From Mycobacterium sp. URHD0025 (lineage in GTDB: Bacteria; Actinomycetota; Actinomycetes; Mycobacteriales; Mycobacteriaceae): a stretch of DNA of 64,000 nucleotides. A model generated the notes under the pieces. The model saw only the letters and a list, made by a program, of their open reading frames with translations, was not told the DNA's origin and ran no database searches. Below, one piece after another: positions 55,091 through 64,000 of the stretch. Made by a program: the position numbers and the translations under genes. The stretch is from positions 293,668 through 357,667 of the forward strand of contig NZ_AUEQ01000010.1 of NCBI RefSeq assembly GCF_000426065.1, given 5' to 3'. Numbering within the stretch: the first letter of the stretch is position 1; each line of letters starts with the position of its first letter.

Positions 55091-55978
55091 GTGGATGGCG
55101 AGCCGTTCGATGACCCGTCCGGCAAAGTCGGGGATATCGAGCAGGCGCCGCAACAGCGCCCGGCGCAGAGACCCGGATTGCCGGGCCCGTTCGGGTGGCT
55201 GCAGAACGCCAACCGCAGCCCGGCCGTCGTCGACCTGGTCCGGCGAGCGCGTCGGGCACTTCCCGGGGATCCGGATTTCGGCGACCGCCTCTCGGCGTCC
55301 GGCGAGGGCGGTCCGCGGGCCGCGGCCAGAGTGGCCGACCGGCTGCTGGACCGTGACGCCGCCTCGCGCGAGGTGAGCCTGGGCGCATTGCAGGTGTGGC
55401 AGGCGCTCACCGAGCGCATCTCGGGGACGCCGGCCAATCCCGAGGTGACGCTGGCGTTCACCGACCTTGTCGGCTTCTCCTCGTGGTCACTGCGCTCCGG
55501 TGATGACGCCACGCTGCGATTGCTGCGCCGCGTCGCACAAGTGATCGAGCCGCCGGTGCTGGAGGCCGGCGGTCACATCGTCAAACGCATGGGCGACGGC
55601 ATGATGGCGGTGTTCTCCGACCCGGGTACCGCCCTGCGGGCGATGCTCGTCGCGCTCGACGGGGTGAAGGGCATCGACATGGACGGTTACGCACCGCGCA
55701 TGCGGGTCGGTATCCACACCGGACGCCCGCAGCGCATCGGATCGGACTGGCTGGGTGTGGACGTGAACATCACCGCCCGGGTGATGGAGCGGGCCGGCAG
55801 CGGCGGCCTCGTCGTGTCCCACACCACGCTGGAAGGCATCTCCGAAGAGGAGCTGGCAGAACTCGCCGTCAGCGTGAAACGCCAACGGCGGCAGATGTTC
55901 TCGAACAAACCCGAAGGCGTGCCCGACGATCTGGGGATGTACCGGGTGAAGACCTCCGGGCAACCACCGGCGCGCTGA
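55091..55978 (+). CDS. Class III adenylate cyclase (Rv1647-like)
   Basis: Protein of 295 residues. After about 115 residues of helical N-terminus comes the cyclase domain with a complete active-site set: metal Asp125 (AFTDLVGFS) and Asp169 (KRMGDGMMAVF), substrate Lys165, Asp224 for adenine, and the transition-state pair Asn226 and Arg230 (DVNITAR). No membrane span, so it should be a soluble homodimer making cAMP. It matches Rv1647 in position and layout, an enzyme reported to be active. cAMP may be bound by the stress protein at 32083-32526. Confidence 0.92.
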   Translation: MDGEPFDDPSGKVGDIEQAPQQRPAQRPGLPGPFGWLQNANRSPAVVDLVRRARRALPGDPDFGDRLSASGEGGPRAAARVADRLLDRDAASREVSLGALQVWQALTERISGTPANPEVTLAFTDLVGFSSWSLRSGDDATLRLLRRVAQVIEPPVLEAGGHIVKRMGDGMMAVFSDPGTALRAMLVALDGVKGIDMDGYAPRMRVGIHTGRPQRIGSDWLGVDVNITARVMERAGSGGLVVSHTTLEGISEEELAELAVSVKRQRRQMFSNKPEGVPDDLGMYRVKTSGQPPAR

Positions 55979-56013
55979 CGTTTGAGCACGTGGAGATGTG
56001 ATTCGATCTTCGG

Positions 56014-58164
56014 GTGGGGATCGAACCAGGTGAGGTGTTCGCCGGCTACCGGGTGGTGAGCGCGCTCGGGGCAGGCGGCATGGGCACGGTGTACCTCGTC
56101 GAGCACCCGCATCTGATGCGCCGCGAGGCGTTGAAGGTGATCTCTGTGGCAATGGCCGACCCCGCCGCACGCGAACGTTTTGCCCGTGAGGCGCGGTCTG
56201 CCGCAGCGTTGCGACACCCCGGCATTGTGGGCATCCACGATTTCGGAATCGAAGACGGCACACCGTGGTTCACGATGGACTACCTGGCGGGCAGCGATCT
56301 GCAGGAGGCCGGACGGCTCGACGCCGACGAGGCGGCGGACGTCATCGCCCGCGTGGCGGCGGCACTGGACTATGCGCACGGCCGCGGAGTGGTGCATCGG
56401 GACGTCAAACCCGCCAACATACTCATCACGCGAACCGATGCCGGTGGCATCGACGACGTCGTGGTCCTGGATTTCGGCATCGCCAAGGCGCTTGACGACG
56501 ACGCCGGGTTGACCGGGACGTCGATGTTTCTCGGGTCGCTCGCCTTCGGAGCGCCCGAGGCGTTTCGCGGGGAGACAGTGGGTCCTGCGGCGGACCAGTA
56601 TTCGCTGGCGGTGACGGCGTACCGGCTGCTGACCGGGGCGATGCCGTTTGCGGTTGGCTCGCCGCACGAACAGATGCGAGCGCACCTGCTCGACGAGCCG
56701 CGCCCCGTTTCGTCCGTCGACCCGGCGTTGGGCCCGGTTGATGCGGTGATGGCGCGCGGGTTGGCCAAGGATCCGGCACACCGATATCCGACGTGTACCG
56801 AGTTCGCCGAGGTTTTGGCTCAGGCAATCGCAGCGTCGGCGGCCGGTCGTGCGGCGCAGAGAATTCCCGTGTCGAGCATTCCTGTGTCGAGCACTGTCCC
56901 GGCCGCGGTGTTGCCCGAGTTCGTCGAAACGGCCGCGCACCCGACGGTGCTGGCACCGCCGCCTCACGTCGTGACCCGCAGTAGAGGCCGGCGGCGGCCA
57001 TGGGTCGTCGGCGGTGCGATCGGAGCGGTGATCGCTGTGACTGTGGCAGCCGGGATCTGGCTGACGCTGGGCCATGGTGGCGACGCCGCGCAGCCGGGCC
57101 CGGTGTCGGGGGCATCGGCCCAACCGGCCGGGCCGTTGGTGCCCAGCGTGGTGTCCGGTGGCTGCTCGATCGCGAGCGGATCGGTGTTCTGTTGGGGCGA
57201 GAACAACTATGGCCAGCTCGGAAACGGGACGTCCGAGAGCAGCCCCACCCCGGTCGAGGTCACGGGCCTGTCGGACGCGACCGCGCTCGGTGCGGGCAGC
57301 ACTCATCGATGCGCGGTTGCCGACGGCAAAGCGTACTGCTGGGGCTACAACGGTGAGGGACAGCTGGGCAACGGGAAAACGGCCGACAGCCCCAAACCGG
57401 TCGAAGTCGCGGGGCTCACCGGGGTGACCGCGGTCAGCTCCGGCTACGACCACACCTGCGCGCTGGCCGACGGGCAGGCGTACTGCTGGGGCGTCAATCA
57501 GTCCGGGCAGGTGGGCAACGGCGCGATGAGCGATCGTGAGTTGTCGCCGGTCCGGGTCACCGGGCTGCCCGGGACGGTGACGTCGGTGTCGGCGGGCGCA
57601 CGCCGGACCTGTGCGGTCGCGTCCACGCGGGTCTACTGCTGGGGGCAACACCTGGACCCGGCCGCCGATGCGTCTGCCAACGTGCTGAGCCCGTCGATCG
57701 TGGAGGGCCTGGACCGGGTCAGCGACGTGAGTGTGGGAACCGACCACTTCTGTGCCCTGTCGGTCGGCGTCGTGAGCTGCTGGGGCAGCAACGACATGGG
57801 GCAACTGGGCGTGGGGCGGGAAACCCCGGGGTCTGCGACGCCGATCGCCGTGCCAGGGATGACCCAGGCCACTCAGGTCAGCGCGGGAGGACTGTCCACG
57901 TGTGCGGTGGTCGCCGGTGCCGCGTACTGCTGGGGCTCCGGAGGCGCCGGACAGCTGGGCGACGGGGTTGGCGGCGAGACCTCGCCGCCGGTGCGGGTGA
58001 CCGGATTGGCGGACGTGACCCAGGTTGCCGTCGGCGGAGATTACGCCTGTGGATTGGCCGGAGAGGCCGTGTACTGCTGGGGTGCCGGCGATGCCGGGCA
58101 GTTGGGCGATGGTTCGCGGAAAAACAGCTCGGTGCCGCTGCGAGTCGCCCTCGCGCACCGTTGA
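56014..58164 (+). CDS. Receptor-type Ser/Thr protein kinase with extracellular RCC1-repeat propeller
   Basis: 716 residues. Kinase domain 10-275: G-loop GAGGMGTVY, Lys41 (ALKVI), catalytic loop HRDVKPAN at 128-135, DFG at 153, APE-like APEAF. One transmembrane helix at 329-352. Outside, residues 385-716 hold seven RCC1-type repeats of about 48 residues, each with C-x(7-8)-CWG and mostly GQLGnG, giving a likely seven-bladed propeller with a disulfide pair per blade. This PASTA-like topology with an RCC1 sensor is unusual in mycobacteria. It follows the cyclase by 35 bp on the same strand, so the two may be co-expressed. Confidence 0.92.
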   Translation: MGIEPGEVFAGYRVVSALGAGGMGTVYLVEHPHLMRREALKVISVAMADPAARERFAREARSAAALRHPGIVGIHDFGIEDGTPWFTMDYLAGSDLQEAGRLDADEAADVIARVAAALDYAHGRGVVHRDVKPANILITRTDAGGIDDVVVLDFGIAKALDDDAGLTGTSMFLGSLAFGAPEAFRGETVGPAADQYSLAVTAYRLLTGAMPFAVGSPHEQMRAHLLDEPRPVSSVDPALGPVDAVMARGLAKDPAHRYPTCTEFAEVLAQAIAASAAGRAAQRIPVSSIPVSSTVPAAVLPEFVETAAHPTVLAPPPHVVTRSRGRRRPWVVGGAIGAVIAVTVAAGIWLTLGHGGDAAQPGPVSGASAQPAGPLVPSVVSGGCSIASGSVFCWGENNYGQLGNGTSESSPTPVEVTGLSDATALGAGSTHRCAVADGKAYCWGYNGEGQLGNGKTADSPKPVEVAGLTGVTAVSSGYDHTCALADGQAYCWGVNQSGQVGNGAMSDRELSPVRVTGLPGTVTSVSAGARRTCAVASTRVYCWGQHLDPAADASANVLSPSIVEGLDRVSDVSVGTDHFCALSVGVVSCWGSNDMGQLGVGRETPGSATPIAVPGMTQATQVSAGGLSTCAVVAGAAYCWGSGGAGQLGDGVGGETSPPVRVTGLADVTQVAVGGDYACGLAGEAVYCWGAGDAGQLGDGSRKNSSVPLRVALAHR

Positions 58165-58218
58165 CGGACGGGCCCGACCGAACCAAAACCGCAGCGTCAC
58201 GGCCAAATGCCGATCACA

Positions 58219-59314
<1,096 letters not shown>

Positions 59315-59315
<1 letters not shown>

Positions 59316-61807
59316 TGCGGATTCCCTTCAGCTGGTTGCGTGAGGCAGTGCGCGCCGGTGCCCCGGATTGGGACGCATCGGTCGAGGAGCTTGAGCAGAC
59401 GTTCATCCGGATCGGCCACGAGGTCGAGGAGATCATCCCGATCGGCCCGGTCAGTGGTCCGCTGACCATCGGCCGCGTCGCCCAGATCGAGGAACTCACC
59501 GAGTTCAAGAAGCCGATCCGGGCTTGCAAGGTGGACGTCGGTATCCAGAATGTGGACGGCGAGCCGCGCGACATCGTGTGCGGCGCGACGAATTTCGCCG
59601 TGGGCGACCTGGTGGTCGTAGCCCTGCCGGGCACCGTCTTGCCCGGGGACTTCACCATCGCCACGCGCAAGACCTACGGCCGGGTTTCCGACGGCATGAT
59701 CTGCTCGGCATCGGAGATGAACCTGGGTGTCGATCAGGCGGGCATCCTGGTGCTGCCGGCCGGTACCGCCGCACCCGGCACGCCGGCCGCCGAGGTCCTG
59801 GGCCTCGACGACGTGGTGTTTCACCTGGCGATCACGCCGGACCGCGGCTACTGCCTTTCGGTGCGCGGGCTGGCGCGCGAGATCGCCTGTGCGCACGATC
59901 TGAACTTCGTCGATCTGGCCGACGTGGCGCCGCTGCCCGCCGAGGGGGAGGCCTGGCCGCTGACCGTCGAGCCCGGAACCGGGGTGCAGCGCTTCGGTTT
60001 ACGCCCGGTCAACGGCATCGACCCGGCTGCCGTGTCACCGTGGTGGCTGCAGCGACGGCTGATGCTCAGCGGCATTCGCGCGATCTCGCCCGCCGTGGAC
60101 GTCACCAATTACGTCATGCTCGAAATCGGTCATCCGATGCATGCTCATGACAGCAGTCTCATCACCGGCGGTTTCGCGGTGCGCTTCGCGCGTGACGGTG
60201 AAAAGGTCGTCACCCTCGACGATGTCGAGCGCACCCTGAACTCGGCCGACGTGCTGATCGTCGACGACGTCGCGACCGCCGCGATCGGCGGAGTGATGGG
60301 CGCAGGCACCACCGAGGTACGCGATTCCACCACCGACGTGCTGCTGGAGGCTGCGGTGTGGGATCCGGCCGCGGTATCGCGCACCCAGCGCCGCCTGCAC
60401 CTGGCCAGTGAGGCCGGCCGCCGCTACGAGCGGTCGGTCGACCCCGCCATTTCCGTTGCGGCCCTGGACCGTTGCGCGACCCTGCTCGCCGAGATCGCCG
60501 GCGGTACCGTCGCGCCGGAACTGACCGACTGGCGCGCGGACGGACGCACCGATTGGTCGCAACCGGCCGTCGAGATCCCGGCCGATCTGCCCGACCGCAC
60601 TGCCGGCGTCACGTATCCCGCGGGCACCACGGCACGGCGCCTCACCCAGATCGGCGCGACCGTGACCGGGGCTGACCCGTTGACTGTCACCCCGCCCAGC
60701 TGGCGGCCGGACATGCGTCAGCGCGCCGACCTCGTGGAGGAAGTGCTGCGCCTGGAGGGCCTGGAGTCCATTCCGTCCGTATTGCCGACAGCACCTGCCG
60801 GGCGTGGTCTGAGCGCGGTGCAGAAGCGGCGCCGGGCGATCGGAAAGTCGCTGGCGCTGGCCGGTTTCGTCGAGGTGCTGCCGACACCGTTCCTGCCTGC
60901 CGGGGTGTTCGACGCGTGGGGCCTTGCTGCCGACGATCCGCGGCGCAACGCCACGAAGGTGCTCAATCCGCTGGAGGCCGACCGGCCGCAGCTGGCGACC
61001 ACGTTGCTCCCCGGACTCCTTGAGGCGTTGGGCCGCAACGTATCCCGCGGTGCCGCAGATGTGGCGCTGTTCGCGATTCAGCAGGTGGTGCACCCCACCG
61101 AGCAGACCCGGTCCGTTGAGCGCATCCCGAATGACCGCAGGCCCACCGATGAGGAGATCGCCGGGCTGGACGCGTCGCTGCCGCACCAGCCCCAGCACGT
61201 CGCGGCGGTGCTGGCCGGTCTGCGTGAGCCCGCCGGCCCCTGGGGTTCCGGACGCCCGGTGGAGGCGGCTGACGCGTTCGAGGCCGTACGTGTGATAGGC
61301 CGGGCGGCCGGGGTGGAGTTCACCCTGCGCGCCGCGCAGGAGCTGCCGTGGCATCCGGGCCGCTGTGCCGAGGTACTCGTCGGTGATACCACCGTCGGCT
61401 ATGCGGGCCAGCTGCATCCGGCGGTCATCGAGCGGACGGGCCTGCCCAAGGGCGCCTGCGCCGTCGAACTCGATCTCGATGCCGTGCCGATCGTCGAAGC
61501 GCTGCCTGCGCCGTCGGTATCGCCCTTCCCGGCGGTGTTCCAGGACATCAGCGTGGTGGTCGGTGACGAGGTGGCCGCGGCGGCCGTCGTCGACGCGGTC
61601 CGCGATGGGGCCGGCGGGCTGCTGGAGGACGTCAGGCTGTTCGACGTCTACACCGGCCCGCAGATCGGGGAGGGGCGCAAGTCGCTGACCCTGGCGCTGC
61701 GGTTCCGGGCTTCCGACCGCACCCTCACCGAGGACGAGGCCAGTGCCGCCCGCGACGCCGCGGTGGCTGTGGCCGGTGAGCGGGTCGGAGCCGTGCTGCG
61801 CGGCTGA
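59315..61807 (+). CDS. pheT: Phenylalanyl-tRNA synthetase beta subunit
   Basis: 830 residues. Domains in order: N-terminal tRNA-binding OB fold (residues about 45-155), the B3/B4 editing region (near 215-390, [18 protein letters not shown]), B5 (near 400-475), a catalytic-like core (near 500-720) and the C-terminal FDX-ACB anticodon-binding domain ([38 protein letters not shown]). It completes the alpha2-beta2 enzyme. The ATG lies within the pheS stop (TGATG), so translation is coupled. Confidence 0.97.
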
Positions 61808-61814
61808 CCTCTCC

Positions 61815-62444
61815 TCACGGGCGTAATGAGGCGACCCCGGCGCCACGCAGGTGGGGAAGCGCGGCCGCCTCGCGTCCGGTGGCGAGCAGGAGCAGCGCCG
61901 CCACCGGTCCCTCGACAAGCGGACCTTCGCCGGCCGCCCAGTCGGTGTCGGCCGCGCGTAACAGGTACGGGCCCAGCCTCGTGGTCGCATGAAACGGGAA
62001 CCGTGGGTGCCAGATGTGTTCGAGCGCCAACTGTGCAGCCTCGACGGGCATTTCGTGATGAAGGCCCAGGGGAACCGCGATGTCTTGTCCGTGTACCAGC
62101 AGGTCCATCAGCCGATCGGTCGGTGTGGTGCCGACGGCGGTGAACCGGGACCCGATGGTGCCCCGGATTTCGCCGAGCAGCTCGCGGTCACCGGTTCTCG
62201 CGGCGTGGCGGACAGCGGTATCGCACACCATGCGGTCGAGATTGCCGCGTGCGCGCAACAGATTGACCAGAATTCGACCGACATGGGCATGGGTTGAGAG
62301 CGCCACGTGGGCTACGACGTCGCGGACTCGCCATCTGTCACACAGGCTGGCGTGGCGCCATTGCGATGCGTCGAGCTGTTCGAGTAGTTGCAGCAGGCCG
62401 AGCCTTTCGGTGTCGACGGCGTGCCAGATGTCCTCGGTGTTCAT
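61815..62444 (-). CDS. DinB/MDMPI (maleylpyruvate isomerase-type) fold protein
   Basis: Protein of 209 residues: WHAVDTERLGLLQLLEQLDASQWRHASLCDRWRVRDVVAHVALSTHAH with the family His, then MDLLVHGQDIAVPLG with the second metal-site pattern. This is the TIGR03083/MDMPI branch of the DinB four-helix fold, often mycothiol-dependent in actinobacteria. ATG 62444 lies 7 nt after TAGCGT. Its leftward promoter has a 20-bp spacer, so the divergent MerR gene is probably its activator. Confidence 0.8.
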   Translation of the reverse strand: MNTEDIWHAVDTERLGLLQLLEQLDASQWRHASLCDRWRVRDVVAHVALSTHAHVGRILVNLLRARGNLDRMVCDTAVRHAARTGDRELLGEIRGTIGSRFTAVGTTPTDRLMDLLVHGQDIAVPLGLHHEMPVEAAQLALEHIWHPRFPFHATTRLGPYLLRAADTDWAAGEGPLVEGPVAALLLLATGREAAALPHLRGAGVASLRP

Positions 62445-62451
62445 GCGGCCT

Positions 62452-62483
62452 ACGCTAGAAACTCCAGTCAGGGGGAGGTTCAA
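62452..62483 (-). promoter_or_regulatory. MerR-type promoter with 20-bp spacer
   Basis: Leftward -35 TTGAAC (complement 62478-62483) and -10 TAGCGT (complement 62452-62457) are 20 bp apart. The spacer holds an imperfect repeat ACTCC..GGAGGT (62461-62479), as in drug-sensing MerR targets. Confidence 0.65.
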
Positions 62484-62489
62484 GCGATT

Positions 62490-63350
62490 GTGACGCACAG
62501 CACAAGCATCGGTGAGTTGTCGCGGCTCACCGGTGTGCCGGTGCGGACCATTCGGTACTACTGCGACGAGGGTCTGCTGGCGCCTCGACGCAGTTCCGGT
62601 GGACACCGGATATTCGATGCCACCGCCGTCGAGTCGTTGCGGCTCATCCGCCGGCTCCGAGCGGTCGGGCTCGGCCTGAACGCCATCGCCGGCATTCTGG
62701 CGGGCCGGACATCGGTCGGTGAGGCCGTGGCGGCCGAACAACGAGCCATCGAGGCGGAGTTGGTCAGCCTGAAGGGTCGCCGGGCAGCGTTGGAGGGGCT
62801 GATCTCCGCTCAGGACGGACGTCGCGGGCACGATGTCCTCGTCGGGTTCTGGCGGCGGTTGTTCGCGGGGGCGACGTCGACGACGGTGTTCGATGAGTTC
62901 GTCGAGATGACAGTGCCGCAACAGCCCCGCGATACGAGCGCGGCCCGCGTCGTCGCGTACGCAGAACTGGTGGCTCTCGCCCGACGGTCGGAGTTCGAAA
63001 CGGTCATGGCCAAGCAATTGTGGCGGTTCGAGCCGGCCGGCATCAGCGATCGTGGTGGCCTCGTCGCCGGTGTCGCCGAGGCGTGTGACATGGCTCTGCC
63101 GCTCGTCTGCGCCGGTCAGCCACCCTCGGACGGACCTGCCGTCGCCCGATTCGTCGATGCGCACGCCCGGGCCCGCCACGTTTCCGACACGCCCCGCTTT
63201 CGGCGGGCGCTCATCGCAAATGCCGGCGCCGACACCGATCCGGACGTCCGCCGGTATTGGAACCTGTTCGGTGAAATCGCGGGGGAGGCCACTACTGTGG
63301 GATCCGTTCAGCGCTGGCTCTACGACGCGCTCTGCGTGGTCGCCGCCTGA
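62490..63350 (+). CDS. MerR family transcriptional regulator
   Basis: Protein of 286 residues. The winged helix reads IGELSRLTGVPVRTIRYYCDEGLLAPRRSSGGHRIFD and VESLRLIRRLRAVGLGLNAIAGILAG, followed by a coil (EQRAIEAELVSLKGRRAALEGLISAQ) and a 180-residue C-terminal domain that I do not recognise but that probably binds ligand. GTG 62490 follows GGGGGAGG. The divergent DinB-type gene has a 20-bp-spacer promoter 45 bp away, the likely target. Confidence 0.85.
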   Translation: MTHSTSIGELSRLTGVPVRTIRYYCDEGLLAPRRSSGGHRIFDATAVESLRLIRRLRAVGLGLNAIAGILAGRTSVGEAVAAEQRAIEAELVSLKGRRAALEGLISAQDGRRGHDVLVGFWRRLFAGATSTTVFDEFVEMTVPQQPRDTSAARVVAYAELVALARRSEFETVMAKQLWRFEPAGISDRGGLVAGVAEACDMALPLVCAGQPPSDGPAVARFVDAHARARHVSDTPRFRRALIANAGADTDPDVRRYWNLFGEIAGEATTVGSVQRWLYDALCVVAA

Positions 63351-63381
63351 CCAGTTAATGAATTTGCAACTGAATGCATAA

Positions 63382-64000
<619 letters not shown>

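Noticed and set aside
57130..58160. Regular short DNA repeats that might suggest a CRISPR or satellite array
   Set aside because: Period of about 145 bp matches the RCC1 protein repeats and diverges at third codon positions; there are no spacers.

Overview
The window is a high-GC chromosomal segment of a mycobacterium, most likely a fast-growing, non-tuberculous Mycolicibacterium. The reasons are gene order and signals. From about 5.2 kb to the right edge the core genes run in the same order as the M. tuberculosis interval Rv1627c to Rv1652 (recalled, not searched): lipid-transfer thiolase/DUF35, polA, rpsA, coaE, DUF402, uvrB, MFS efflux, membrane mannosyltransferase, universal stress protein, metallo-beta-lactamase, uvrA, membrane esterase, lysX, infC-rpmI-rplT, 23S rRNA methyltransferase, DUF2236, class III cyclase, pheS-pheT, argC. 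Many genes have a TAnnnT -10 box 6-8 nt before an ATG or GTG and no Shine-Dalgarno, the leaderless layout common in mycobacteria. There is no CRISPR array, insertion sequence or prophage.

Layout. 0-5 kb: a carboxylesterase cut by the left edge, a copper amine oxidase and an aminoglycoside-phosphotransferase-fold protein. 5-9.7 kb: a thiolase/OB-fold pair under a KstR-type box, divergent from a TetR/flavin-monooxygenase pair, then a frameshifted membrane gene. 10-18.7 kb: a CrtA-like protein, a GT-C glycosyltransferase, polA, a metallo-beta-lactamase/MerR pair and PrsW. 18.7-28 kb: rpsA, coaE, a GntR regulator, uvrB, MFS and DUF899. 28-38 kb: tRNA-Cys, a tachylectin-like propeller, thioesterase, GT-C enzyme, universal stress protein, uvrA, an AlkZ-type winged-helix protein and a lipoprotein. 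38.4-44.3 kb: an accessory block with a CHAT (caspase-like) protease, its TPR partner and two coupled proteins I cannot assign. 44-54.9 kb: kinase, esterase, lysX, the infC operon and an acyl-CoA dehydrogenase/DUF2236 pair. 55-64 kb: a cyclase, a receptor kinase with an extracellular seven-repeat RCC1 propeller, pheST, a MerR/DinB-type pair and the start of argC.

How genes work together. Translation and repair housekeeping genes (rpsA, infC-rpmI-rplT, pheST, tRNA-Cys, polA, uvrB, uvrA) form the syntenic skeleton; accessory genes sit between them. Local regulator/target pairs carry visible operators: TetR on its own leaderless -10, and two divergent MerR pairs whose target promoters have the stretched 19-20 bp spacer MerR proteins need. 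The cyclase and the cAMP-binding stress protein may link through cAMP. The most interesting parts are the CHAT/TPR block, the RCC1 receptor kinase, an apparent leaderless AUC-initiated DUF402 gene, and the infC leader, which looks like an attenuator with an upstream ORF before an AUC-initiated infC.
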